64,000 bases of DNA from Meconema thalassinum (lineage: Eukaryota; Arthropoda; Insecta; Orthoptera; Tettigoniidae), in contig OX336393.1 of NCBI GenBank assembly GCA_946902985.2, forward strand, positions 364,480,779 through 364,544,778, written 5' to 3'. Under the pieces are notes generated by a model. That model had not been told where the DNA came from. It worked only from the letters and a program-made list of their open reading frames with translations, and did not search any database. Below, piece after piece: positions 43,993 through 54,685 of this stretch. Position 1 is the first letter of the stretch. Each line of letters starts with the position of its first letter. The translations under genes and the position numbers were made by a program.

Positions 43993-44610
43993 TCACAGCA
44001 TTTGAACAGGGGATCCAAAGGTTTTCAACACAGATTCTGAGAACTTTGGAAATACAAATGTCATTCCTTGCAAAACTCCAACAATGTCTGTCTTGGTCCT
44101 GTCATGCATCTGCTTCTTGATTAAAGTTTGCAGTTCTTTGTATCCTCTTAACACCTCACTTTCTTCCAGTGTTTCACAGAACGGCAACTTCTTAATTTTC
44201 TTTGCAGTGTCCTCATTGATGTTCATTGGCACTATTCCTGCTGGATCAAACACACACATTTGTAAATCCTGTTCCCCGGGTCAACGGATCTCATGCTGAT
44301 TAATTTTCCAAGAGCATAGGACCCAGCATTTACTAAAACTGAATGTATTTTCCCTCTTTTTAACACATTTCCACAACCCTCCAACTGCTCCTTAATGTTG
44401 ATGTCGTACTTTCCAGAAACAGTAAGTTTAAAGGCTTGGCGAATTCTCCGTAGATGTCCATGTTATTTCTTTGCATGTTCATAAAATACATTTCAATATT
44501 TTTAACCAATAGTTTTCTCTTTGCTATGCTTAAAAACATTACTGTAGATAATTCGCAGTTTTCAATATTTCGCGGAAATTCGTGCATTAATTGCCGCGAA
44601 TTATCGGAAG
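43993..44610 (-). pseudogene. Unrecognised coding relic
   Basis: On the minus strand, neighbouring reading frames give protein-like sequence that can be followed across frameshifts: MFLSIAKRKLLVKNIEMYF (frame ending near 44360), then LTVSGKYDINIKEQLEGC and KIHSVLVNAGSYALGKLI in another frame, then DPAGIVPMNINEDTAKKIKK and LQTLIKKQMHDRTKTDIVGV to the stop at 43993. I do not recognise the family. A cluster of TTCGCGAA palindromes (44645-44700) lies upstream. Its biased, continuous composition argues for decayed coding sequence, possibly of a transposon. Confidence 0.5.
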
Positions 44611-44756
44611 TGCACTGTAAAGAAAAAACACGAAAAAGCTAAAATTCGCGTTTTCATGCGAAATTCATGCAAACTTCGCGAAATTCGCGAAATTTCGCGA
44701 CTTCAAAAACCATTTTTCGCCATTTTTAAGGTTATTAAAACATATTACCTTCTGTG

Positions 44757-44890
44757 TACATCTAGTGGGACGTGGGTTGGCGACCACGGGACCCCAACTG
44801 AGTCCGGCATTGCTTCCACTTACTTGTGCCGGGCTCCTCTCTGTCTTCTTTCCTGTCGACCTCCCTTGGTCAACTCTTGTTCTTTTCCTT
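44757..44890 (+). repeat. Repeat family H fragment
   Basis: The block acatctagtgggacgtgggt and the 110 bp after it match 49087-49210 and, inverted, 51790-51908. It is probably the 5' region of a non-LTR element or a long SINE. Confidence 0.75.
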
Positions 44891-47800
44891 AGAAATAGGT
44901 TATGAAAATCGTATATTATCCAAGTGCAATCCATGTTTGGGTCTCTCATAGTTTTAATGGATAATCCAACCATCACCTGGTGAATTAGTTCATCTACCCT
45001 GTGTGCCCTTTTAGTAAGAAATATGCAAATCACAGTATGCCGGCAATGCTCAAATCGGGATTTTAGGGGTTTTGGTACGTTCTCCCACTCTGTGACTTAC
45101 ACATTTTGGATTAAATAGAGGATACACTTCCAAAAATAAAAAAAACACAATCAACTCCTATTATAAAACATTTAATTAACCAAAATTATGGTGCTACAAA
45201 CAAATTAAAGAAATCAACTACTGACCAATCCTTCTAACTTGTCCAAAGTGAACAAGGAACATCTAAAATCAAACAAACATTATATTAAAACACATGGTTT
45301 CCTTCAAACCAACAAACTTATAATTCTTTTCACTTCCATAAAGTATCCCTTTTAAAAGTTCAATATAATCACGAGCTCCAATGGCTCAATACATTCCCAT
45401 ATGAACGGTGTCATTCTTTTACACACCTCAATATTTATTTTATGAGTTTCTTATAATCAAACAATATATAATTGTATTTAAAGTACATGTTATTCCTTTA
45501 CTTAAATCTTTGGGCATTCCACAATGTTCTCAACGTTACCATCTCTCTCAAGTTAACAAATTCACTACAGTGATTGGTAAAATACTTGTGTACTCCAGAG
45601 TTACCGAAGACTACTTGAACAAAGTCAAAAATTATGATTACTCCCGGAATCTAATTGTCCTCAATTGACTCGTGAAATCCTACATCAATACAACCTTACA
45701 TTAGGGATTTTATTTACTTATTTATTTGTCTTAAAGACCATTATCATATAAGAAAGCTACGATCTGAACTGGCAAGCGGTAATTTAATCTTCAAGAACTT
45801 CGGTTCGAATCCCGGGTCATTAACAAACTCTAAACACTCATGGTATATTATTACTTCCACAGACGGTCTTCTCCGACCCTACCGCCTTTCAATAGCGAGC
45901 GGTCAGACCTTAACACTTGACGTGATTTATGGCCAGGGAGGGGAGGCTCTATGTGTCTCCTCTCGAGACAGCTACATTCATGCTTTTAAACCAGATATTT
46001 CTTCTCCATAGTTCTTTGAACAGACCTGGCGTTTCTTTCATTCATTTTTAACAACATTATTTAGGTTCATAGACCACTTTCGTAAACTTGGCATTTATTA
46101 ATTATGAAGTGTCATCATTGATGGGTAAGAATAATTCAATACAACAACGATATTTAGGGGCTTCCACAACTATACGAGTCTAGGTTCGACTCTCTCAACT
46201 GCCTCGGGAACCAATCCCATACTGGAGGACTTACAACAATTCAGCGTCTTATGATGACCTCGGTCTAATCTGCGCTCATCAATACAATAAATACGCTCCC
46301 TATTATTCAATACAATACAACACACATGGCCTCGGGAACCAATCCCATACTGGAGGACTTATCATAGTTCAATTACCGCAATCAACTGTCCCTCACAATT
46401 AATTTACCAAGTATATTTAGATTCAACGTCTTCCTAGCGTGACAATTTACTTTAAAGCACGACATTGCGCTATACATTACTTTAAAGCCTAGCGTCTTCC
46501 AAAGAACTGATAAATTCAACATCAACATTTGATCTACATCTCAATTTTTTTTATATTAATCCTCTCCCGTGACAATAATCGCTATACTTTAAGAACATGT
46601 ATACATACCATGTCTTTATTCCTTTACAAAAGCCCAAAATCTATTACTTTCATATAATTCAAATTAATCTTCATTTATATACTTTTCATTATTATTATTA
46701 TTATTATTATTATTACGCTTGCTTTATCAAATACACTGATATTTTATTTCATACTTTTCCTCTAAAGGATTTATTCATTTCTCATAATTATTTTATAATT
46801 TCTCAATTTTTATTTGTTCAGACCGTGCTCTTATTCTGTTATTTGTTATTCAAAAACATCCCTATTTCACTAACTCCGGTGGATTGTACACAAATATTCC
46901 CCCAACACAAAACATAATGAAAATATCCACTTACATGCTCAGACGGTCCAATACCGTGCTTTCCAACGATGTTTCATCTCGCCCACAATGTGTAATTAAT
47001 CCATATTGCACAAATTCATTTCATACACTGACATATCTTGATACATATATAACTCATATACATTAAACACTGATAACATTTTAAATTACACTGGTGTAAT
47101 CTTCTATGATACACAATAAAATCACTAAAACATTACTATTTAACACAAATTTGATATATTTACACTACACAGATTCTAATCACTAAGGCTTTTATTATGC
47201 CTTCCACGCGTGATTTCTTTACTTCCCTTCTCCAAGGGTGAAATTCGTAAATGTCGGCTTCCTCTCTAACCAATATGAAAGTCTCGAACCATCTACCTCC
47301 TCCCTGGAATAGTACTTCTTCGAATCCGGTTTCCTGACGATCGGCTATTATTTTTATTTGGCTCGAACTGCTTCTCTCTAGACCCTATTAGTTGTCTATT
47401 GAAAGTCTGTCTTATTCACGGTCTCCCAGATAATCTATCGGTGACCTATTAATTTCTAGCCACTAATACTCCTCGTAACTTAGTGCTTTTTATAGTTCGT
47501 TTGTTTCCTTGAAACAATGTCTAGAATTTACTTCTCTTTTCCGCTTATTCTGTCCTCGAATTCCTATTTTTTCGGAACCCTATGCGAACCTTATTTGTCC
47601 GACCCTGATCGGGTTCTTATACGTTGATAGAATGTTTATCTCGCTGTTATGGTACTTCAAAACGTTACGATATTTTCGGTCGTTTAATTGGACTGTATTT
47701 TTGAAGACCTATCGCCTGTTCTCTAAGTTCGCAGCCTACTCTGACTGTAATTACTGAACTTTTCACTGTAAAATTTATACTGGCGGAACTAGATCCTGTA

Positions 47801-49074
47801 TTTAGGATTTTCCTAATTCTCCACACGGCGATACTATAATAATACTAATCGGCCACTCCTTACGGGTGCACGTTGGTTGTCTATACAGCGACGCCCTCTG
47901 GCTGTCGGATACTGTCTATACTATGTGATACAGCGTTTCCCCTCAAGGAATGCTTGTAGACTGCATGATGTGATGTAGCATCTCCCCTCAAGGAGTCTGT
48001 CGTGAACTGCATTCGATGTGAAACAGTACGACCCGCCTCAGCGGTTGTTCAAGACTGAATTATACTGATACAGCCGGACGCCCCCTCTCGGGCTCTCGGA
48101 ATAACTGCATTCGATGATAGTGACACAATGTCACGCCCGCAGGCTGACAATAACTGCCTTCGATGTAATGCTTCAACGTCACGCCCCCTGGACGGACTAA
48201 TACTGCATGATTGGCTTGGTTCTGCCAGGATTTATATACTCTTTGGCTACAAAAAGATAAAATCCACTTCTTTTCCAGAACCAACTTCTGAAATAATGGT
48301 CGCACATTATTTAAAATTATATCTCTGGAAAGCTTGTTTTCTAAACGTAAAATGACCTCACTGCACATGAAAATCGATCGTGCATTTCTGAGATATTAAA
48401 TAAAATTTAGTCTTCAGCTGTGTGGATGTTACAGTTGATTTTTAATTCCCCACTCCTCGGGTCTCGGTAAACCCCCGATGACGTATGGCCACGTCTGCAC
48501 TTCTCTTCTGGGCAATTATTATAACATCTTTCTCCACACAAAAATCTATAATGCGAAATGATTCACAATGATGTACTTCTTTAGTTAATATTATTCTTGT
48601 AAAGGGGTTAAATCTAATTATTCTCCTTCTGGCATCGGTGCGCGGTTGCCATTTTAATGCAATCGTAAGTTTAATTTCCGAAACAAGGTCTCTGTCTAAG
48701 CGACGGAAACTTCCACTCGTTCTAAATATAGCTATGATAGGCTACGAGCGATGCGTCAGGCGTGATCTCATCTCCTAGCCATCTGGCCTCTGTTTATTTC
48801 ACAACGTTATGCCTGCTCTCTTGTATAAAATCTTTCTATGTTCCTTTGAAAACTGTATATTTATTTCCTTCCTATCACCAATAATACATGGATTCGACCC
48901 CTTGAACCAATGGTACATGGGTTCACCTGATGTGGGGAAGGGGACGGGGCGATGTAGCTTATATATGCTATAGCCTAGTCATGCATAATTAACAGAACGT
49001 CTAGTGAATGAGCAAAATAGGGTATACAATAAATAATAAATCAACACACAGATTTAGGATTAAAGCTTATAAGC
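44891..49074. other. Unclassified 4.2-kb region with local repeats
   Basis: No gene was recognised. A perfect 33-bp direct repeat lies at 46201-46233 and 46329-46361. An (ATT)n tract is at 46688-46714. Between about 47880 and 48215 a GC-richer block repeats the theme ctgcattcgatg ... acgccc at roughly 50-70 bp intervals. A B box-like ggttcgaatcccg at about 45802-45814 has no matching A box. The composition (pyrimidine-rich on the plus strand) suggests one long element, but I cannot name it. Confidence 0.35.
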
Positions 49075-49800
49075 ACCCAGGGGCTCACATCTAGTGGGAC
49101 GTGGGTTGGCGACCACGGGACCCCAGCTGAGTCCGGCATTGCTTCCACTTACTTGTGCCGGGCTCCTCTCTGTCTTCTTTCCTGACGACCTCCCTTGGTC
49201 AACTCTTGATCTTTTCCGACCCCAACGGTATTAGGGTATCCGAGGCCTAGGGAGTCTCTTCATTTCCCGCCTTAATTGGCCCTTGTCTCATCTTTTCTGA
49301 TTCCCACCTTCTGCGAGGGGTCAGCCTTCTTTTTCTTTTCATGTTATCTCCTGCCTTCTGCTCAAGGTCCTCAAGGAGGGTGTATGTAGCCCCACCACTT
49401 CTGGTGCACCCTAGAAAATGCTACACCCTCAGGGGCTCACGGCTGGTGAGTTCGGGAGTTGGCAACCCCGAGGGATTCCTGAGCTGGGTCCAGTTTCCTC
49501 CATTTGTCCCTTACCTTTGGGGCAGACCCTTTCCCTTTCACTTTCCTATCTGCCTTTTATGGCTCTCCTTCCTTCCAAGTCCCTCAGTCCGCATTCTTCG
49601 AGGTTTGAGGGCATTTCTTTTCCTCCTGTCCTTTATTTGCCTTATTCTCCTTTGGTTTTCCATTTCTTCTTCTAGTATGTAGGTTAGTGGTTAGTTTTAA
49701 GTTTGCATTTCATTTTCATCTTCACGATCACCCAAAACATCAGGGTCCGATAACCTAGATGTTAGGCCCCTTAAAACAACAATTATCATCATCTTAAAGC
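49075..49800 (+). mobile_element. Repeat family H, long copy with non-LTR-type 3' end
   Basis: It starts with the block caggggctcacatctagtgg. A second, related block (caggggctcacggctggtga, about 49430) repeats the start about 350 bp later. It ends aggccccttaaaacaacaat and an (ATC)-rich tail, a typical insect LINE/SINE 3' end. Open frames inside are Pro/Ser/Leu-rich and lack domains. Confidence 0.6.
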
Positions 49801-49849
49801 CTATAATACAATAGAAAATAATCCTAAATCAAATAAGAGCAATTCTATA

Positions 49850-50066
49850 TAGTAGGGCCTATTATCTCCACAAATATATGTTCATTATGTTCGATATTTC
49901 ACATATTAAGAGAGTTATAGCAATATTTCACCCCCTTCAACCCAATTAACCCATTAACGAACTCGACCGAGATTTTATAGGTATACATATTATGTACAAA
50001 ATTCAAAGTGATTGGTGCAAATTTACGGCAGTTATCGTGTCCACAAGAAACTGATATACAGTATAT
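49850..50066. repeat. Repeat family X, left part
   Basis: Blocks such as ttaagagagttatagcaata and attaacgaactcgaccgaga are shared with both arms of the large palindrome (57150-57356 and, inverted, 57667-57860). The Tc1-like copy 2 is inserted in its central TA-rich part. The rest follows at 51533-51690. Confidence 0.75.
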
Positions 50067-50067
50067 A

Positions 50068-51532
50068 CACACATCAAAAAAAGTTTTGCATCACCTCGGT
50101 TCCAAGAGTTCCGGAACCTTTAAATACAAAGGGAATAGAGATCAACACAAACAACATTTCAGCTCGTTTTATTGCTCATGAGACCCACACATTGCATGTT
50201 GTACCATCATACAGCTAGACTTTCAGCATTTGTGGTCCAGATTGCAGTACACACCACTACCTCTAATACCCAGTAGCACGTCCTCTTGCATTGATGCATG
50301 CCTGTATTCGCCGTGGCATACTATCCACAAGTTCATCAAGACACTGTTGGTCCAAATTGTCCCACTCCTCAACGACAATTCGGCGTAAATCTCTCAGAGT
50401 GGTTGGTGGGTCAAGACGTCCATAAACAGCCCTTTTCAACATATCCCAGGCATGTTCGATAGGGTTCATGTCTGGCGAACATGCTGGCCACTGTAGTCGA
50501 GCGATGTCGTTATCTTGAAGGAACGCATTCACAAGATGTGCACGATGAGGTCGAGAATTGTCGTCCATGAAGACAAATGCCTCTCCAATATTCTGCCGAT
50601 ATGGGTGCACTATGGGTCGGAGGATGTCATTCAGGTATCGTAAAGCCGTTTCGGAGCCTTCCATGACCACCAGTGGCGTACGTCGGCCCCACATAATGCC
50701 ACCCCAAAACATCAGGGAACCACCACCTTGCTGCACTCGCTGGACAGTGTGTCTAAGACGTTCAGCCTGACCAGGGTGCCTCCAAACACGTCTCCGACGA
50801 TTGTCTGGTTGAAGGCATATGCGACACTCATCGGTGAAGAGAACGTGATGCCAATTCCGTGGGGTCCATTCAGCATGTTGTTGGGCCCATCTGTACCGCG
50901 CTGCATGGTGTCGGGGTTGCAAAGCTGGACCTCGCCATGGACGTCGGGAGTGAAGTTGCGCATCATGCAGCCTATTGCGCACAGTTTGAGTTGAAACACG
51001 ACGTCCTGTGGCTGAACGAAACGCATTATTCAACATGGTGGCATTGCTGTCAGGGTTCCTCCGAGCGGCAATCCGTAAGTAGCGGTCATCCACTACAGTA
51101 GTAGCCCTTGGGCGGCCTGAGCGAGGCCTGTCATCGACAGTTCCTGTATCTCTGTACCTCCTCCATGTCCGAACAACATCGCTTTGGTTCACTCTGAGAC
51201 GCCTGGAAACTTCCCTTGTTGAGAGCCCTTCTTGACACAAAGTAACAATGCGGACGCGATCGAACTGCGGTATTGACCTTCTAGGCATGGTAGAACTACA
51301 GACAACATGAGCAGCGTACCTTCGTCCTGGTGGAATGACTGGAACTGATCGGCTGTCGTACCCCCTCCGTCTAATAGGCCCTGCTCATGCATGGTTGTTT
51401 ACATCTTTGAGCAGTTTTAGTGACATCTATGAACAGTCAAAGGGACTGTATCTTGGATACAATATACACAGTCAACGTCTATATGCCGGAGATCTGGGAA
51501 CCGAGGTGATGCAAAACTTTTTTTGATGTGTG
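50068..51532 (-). mobile_element. Tc1-like DD34E transposon, copy 2 (intact)
   Basis: The 36-bp terminal inverted repeats are identical to each other and to those of copy 1. A TA target duplication flanks them (50066-50067, 51533-51534). The 1465-bp element contains one uninterrupted transposase gene on the minus strand with a 5' UTR of about 240 bp and a 3' UTR of about 195 bp. Confidence 0.97.
50263..51288 (-). CDS. Tc1-like transposase, intact (341 aa)
   Basis: This enzyme would bind the element's terminal inverted repeats and carry out cut-and-paste transposition into TA sites. Residues 10-48 form a helix-turn-helix (IVTLCQEGLSTREVSRRLRV), and a GRPR motif is at 58-61. The second, paired-like half follows to about 115. 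The catalytic triad is Asp153 (FTDEC), Asp243 (MDDNSRPH) and Glu278 (NPIEHAW), with 34 residues between the last two, the DD34E spacing of Tc1 elements. The length of 341 aa is normal for the family. No frameshift, stop or missing catalytic residue is visible, so it could be active. That inference rests on sequence alone. Confidence 0.96.
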   Translation of the reverse strand: MPRRSIPQFDRVRIVTLCQEGLSTREVSRRLRVNQSDVVRTWRRYRDTGTVDDRPRSGRPRATTVVDDRYLRIAARRNPDSNATMLNNAFRSATGRRVSTQTVRNRLHDAQLHSRRPWRGPALQPRHHAARYRWAQQHAEWTPRNWHHVLFTDECRICLQPDNRRRRVWRHPGQAERLRHTVQRVQQGGGSLMFWGGIMWGRRTPLVVMEGSETALRYLNDILRPIVHPYRQNIGEAFVFMDDNSRPHRAHLVNAFLQDNDIARLQWPACSPDMNPIEHAWDMLKRAVYGRLDPPTTLRDLRRIVVEEWDNLDQQCLDELVDSMPRRIQACINARGRATGY

Positions 51533-51690
51533 TACATAAATTATTTATATAGCCTAGACTTTTGAACTCACGGTGGTTTTGGGGTCTGGGGGATGTGAAA
51601 CGCGAAGATATGTCAAAATTTCCCGTAAGTCGAAACATGGTACCCATTCCGATAGTTAGCTTTCTAATGAAATCCACCCCCTCGCAGCAG
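51533..51690. repeat. Repeat family X, right part
   Basis: The blocks cggtggttttggggtctggg and gatgtgaaacgcgaagatat match 62757-62810 and, inverted and partly deleted, about 57595-57620. It continues family X across the Tc1-like insertion. Confidence 0.75.
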
Positions 51691-51925
51691 GAGGGTATCA
51701 GAAAGGATGAGACAAGGGCCAATTAAGACGGGAAAGGAAGAGACTCCGTAGGCCTCAGATACCCTAATACCGTCGGAGTCGGAAGAGAATAAGAGTTGAC
51801 CAAGAGAGGTCGAGAGGAAAGAAGGCGGAGAGGAGCCCGGCACAAGTGGAAGCAATGCCGGACTCAGATGGGGTCCCGTGGTCGCCAACCCACGTCCCAC
51901 TAGATGTGAGCCCCTGGGGGGTTAT
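51690..51925 (-). repeat. Repeat family H fragment
   Basis: An antisense copy of the family H start (cccacgtcccactagatgtg at 51889-51908), collinear with 49075-49330. Confidence 0.75.
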
Positions 51926-52035
51926 GCACTATAGTCATCCAATTTAATCAACATTCAAATACGGAACCGTTTAACACTTAATATACGGTATGGAACTTTT
52001 CACATAAATATAATACAATAGAATATATTATTATT

Positions 52036-52052
52036 GATTTATTTCTTTATTA
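52036..52052 (-). promoter_or_regulatory. Polyadenylation signals of the secreted-protein gene
   Basis: On the minus strand the stop codon is followed by taataaagaaataaatc. One AATAAA overlaps the stop and a second lies about 9 bp further. This is a compact gene end typical of insect mRNAs. Confidence 0.55.
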
Positions 52053-52733
52053 TTTTCCACGAGAAACGCCGTTTGGTGCTCTTGCATTGCCTTCAAGAGC
52101 TCCATTGCTTAACATCTGACCACATGGTTCAGAAGGCACCTCATACAGCTTGTTATAGATATACACATTACAACAGTTGCATACATTGATATTTCCTGAA
52201 GCACATGATCTCTCAGCACGGCAAGTTTTGCCATTACTACCTTCATCTCCAAAGGCAGGATCTGCAGGTGGTCCTCCCCTGAAAGCAGCTCTCATTGCGG
52301 ATTTCAAATCTCGAGTTTCAATTGATGAATCATTTCCAGATGACGTCTGTGAGTGATCAGATTCGATTTCTCCATCAGTAGCTCTTTCCTTGAGATTCCT
52401 GCTCTCGGATTCATTGGTCTCTTGGGCAGGCATGTCACCAGAATCAGGAACGGCAGTTGTCGAATCTTGCGAGATACCATCAGACAAACTACTAACGTCT
52501 GCACTCCTTAATTTTCTTACATTCTGCACTGCATCGTTTTGCGTATTGCTCAGCATAGCAGTTTCAAGAGCCAATTCATTGTCAGAGGACAATTCTTGGC
52601 CAGAAATACTCTGTTCATCCAAATCTTGACTATTGGTGTCACGAACAACGCGATGTCCAATGGCTAAGGCACCACCTCGACTAATGAACCCTAATATAGA
52701 TAGCAAACACAAATATTTTATGAAAGAGAACAT
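52050..52733 (-). CDS. Predicted secreted protein with six-cysteine C-terminal segment (227 aa)
   Basis: This is the best candidate for a host gene in the window. Residues 1-24 form a clear signal peptide: Lys6, a hydrophobic core LCLLSILGFI, and an A-L-A cleavage site before Ile25. The mature chain is Ser/Asp/Glu/Asn-rich and low in hydrophobics to about residue 165, with possible N-glycosylation sites at Asn107 and Asn134. Cysteines at 171, 177, 185, 187, 188 and 204 (C-x5-C-x7-C-x-C-C-x15-C) could form three disulfides. There is no transmembrane segment after the signal. Two AATAAA signals lie at or just after the stop (about 52038-52050), consistent with the end of a transcript. A TTAAATAG element is 17-24 bp upstream of the ATG, too close for a normal TATA box, so the 5' end may be spliced or use another promoter. 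I recognise no family and assign no function. Confidence 0.7.
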   Translation of the reverse strand: MFSFIKYLCLLSILGFISRGGALAIGHRVVRDTNSQDLDEQSISGQELSSDNELALETAMLSNTQNDAVQNVRKLRSADVSSLSDGISQDSTTAVPDSGDMPAQETNESESRNLKERATDGEIESDHSQTSSGNDSSIETRDLKSAMRAAFRGGPPADPAFGDEGSNGKTCRAERSCASGNINVCNCCNVYIYNKLYEVPSEPCGQMLSNGALEGNARAPNGVSRGK

Positions 52734-52871
52734 GAGTACTCGGCTGCTATTTAAGGATCAAACTTCCGATCTAAAATTGCCATGACACCGATTAAACAAT
52801 AGGGGCTTTTTAGTTTAATTCCATTATTGCTGTAGCAGACTTTCCATAGTTACTCACTTGGAAATACCGCG

Positions 52872-52917
52872 AACGTCTTGATAATATTATTATTGTTGTA
52901 TTCGAGGGTGGAACAAC
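52872..52917 (-). mobile_element. Ultra-short retroposon, probable fourth copy
   Basis: The minus strand reads agggcagatgatttcgttgt ... caccct, then acaacaataataat, the same hairpin-plus-tail unit starting at the same base. The target duplication is unclear; acgttcg occurs on both sides but not directly next to the insert. Confidence 0.6.
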
Positions 52918-53159
52918 GAAATCATCTGCCCTATATCTCGAACGTGAATCTGCCGATTTTGCTGAAACTTTCCTTTGTGTTGGTCTGTGATGGTGGGTCA
53001 TGTTAATGTTCTGTTAAACGATATGATATGTAACATCTGACATGTTATCCTACTCGTACACTACACAGCTTGGACATTCTTAAAATGTTAATTTACACTC
53101 CATTTTCATACTGGTAGTATGATGAATGTTTAGATTGAATTGGAGATATGCTAATGTCA

Positions 53160-53355
53160 CATTTGTGGCGCAGCGGTCAAGCTGTTAGTCTCTCACCAAG
53201 GTAGAACGGGTTTGATTCCCGGTCAATACATGTGAGATTTTCGAATTGAAATGCCATGTCCTGTGGTTCGCATTCCACGTAAAAGGGAGGTACCGTGGAT
53301 CATGATCGTGAGATTAACGGACAAGCAAAACTACAAGCTTCCCTCCTTCCTTTTA
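53160..53355 (+). mobile_element. SINE family C (third copy)
   Basis: It has a tRNA-like head (ggcgcagcggtcaagctgtt), a B box-like gggtttgattccc (about 53209-53221) and a body collinear with 32061-32252. No duplication was resolved. Confidence 0.8.
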
Positions 53356-54497
53356 CATTAATAATTCATAATAACAAAGTGACACACAACGTCGACAGTA
53401 CTCTCAAATACTGTGAGCACATTCCTCAGTAACTATAACATTCATTATTCTCAATGCTCTCATACAGTTCGTCGTAAACAATCAAAACATGGCTTCCTAC
53501 AATTATGAAATGACCTAGTCTCACATATGATGAAAACACAGCTTTTATTCCACTCATATAACAACATTCTGCTATTCATTTAATATTTGACTACTCACCC
53601 ACAGCTTGACAATAATGCCGCTTACTTAAATGTCATTTGTCGTCTTTGTCCTACCCCATGTGATATTCAACCTTGAACGTGAAGCTTCATGAACTGCTCA
53701 ATGGCAAATGAAAGTCGGTGACACATTTGCCACTGTGCTCGTCAAAACCAGTGCCTGCTAAATGCACTGCCTACTGTATTGCCATAACATTCTCGCGCTA
53801 CAGAGCACACACTGCCTTGTTTCCAATACACACATTTTTAATTGTACATCCAGCTGGCAGTGCGTCTTCACTTCCGTCCGATCCACTTCCGTTCGATCCA
53901 CTTCCGCCCGATTCACTTCTGACCCAATTTTCAAAAATCACTCCCACAAAACTATCCAGCAACCGAGCGGAAAGATGTTACACATCAATAATTTAACATT
54001 AATCAAAAACGATTAGTTGATTGACTAAACGTGTAAATGATTCATCAGCTAAGCGAAGAATAGATTAGGCCTAGTAGATAATTTAATGAGATAAGAAAAG
54101 CAGTTTAGAAAATTGGTTTAAATGAGAGGTCATCGCTTAATTTCGGTTACGCTTATTTTCGGAATGATGTATAGAAACACAGTCCTTGCCTAAATATATA
54201 TTTATATATCAGCACCATCGCGCGGGAATTTTCCCCTCGGTCGTCGCCCGTGCATCGGCCGTCCCCGCCGCTGCTATAACTCCCCTTGTTAAACTAGCTT
54301 TTCAAGGTTTATCTCTCATACTTTGTTAATAATGTTCAAACCTCACCTTATATGAGGTGCTGAAAATGGTGTTCTCTCGCTTCTAAACAGGTATTGTATG
54401 GGTTAGGAAATTGGGAATAGCCCTAGTTCAGAATACATGATACAATCAACACTAGGAAAATATAAATTAGCACTACAGTTTGCAATCGTTAATTCAC
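53356..54497. other. No recognisable gene; short minisatellite
   Basis: A roughly 15-16 bp unit (cacttccgtccgatc) repeats about 3.5 times at 53869-53921. It is what keeps the overlapping frames near 53718-54016 open. Nothing else was recognised. Confidence 0.4.
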
Positions 54498-54685
54498 TAC
54501 CTGAGTCCCCGGGACAGACATTCATTTTTTCAATCTTTGTGCATCTCGTGATTTTGCGTCAATTTTTTCCCCGCCACTGTATACCTTCCATTATTTGAGT
54601 GTTGAATGTGTAGCGGAAGAGACGTGTGCAAGCGGTGACTGGAAAGTGGGTAATTGTGCTCGAATGTGTCCCGGGGACTCAAGGT
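54498..54685. repeat. Inverted repeat, possible MITE
   Basis: tacctgagtccccgggaca at 54498 is inverted at 54685 (tgtcccggggactcaaggta, one base longer), about 19 matching bases. The interior of about 140 bp has no coding content. Confidence 0.65.

Noticed and set aside
45790..45830. B box-like ggttcgaatcccg in the 45.8-kb region
   Set aside because: No matching A box or repeated body. It is probably chance or a decayed SINE head.
49341..49682. Pro/Ser/Leu-rich open frame in repeat family H
   Set aside because: Compositional bias of the repeat's pyrimidine-rich strand, with no domain.
52750..52757. TTAAATAG upstream of the secreted-protein ATG as its TATA box
   Set aside because: It lies only 17-24 bp before the start codon, which would put the transcription start at or inside the coding region.
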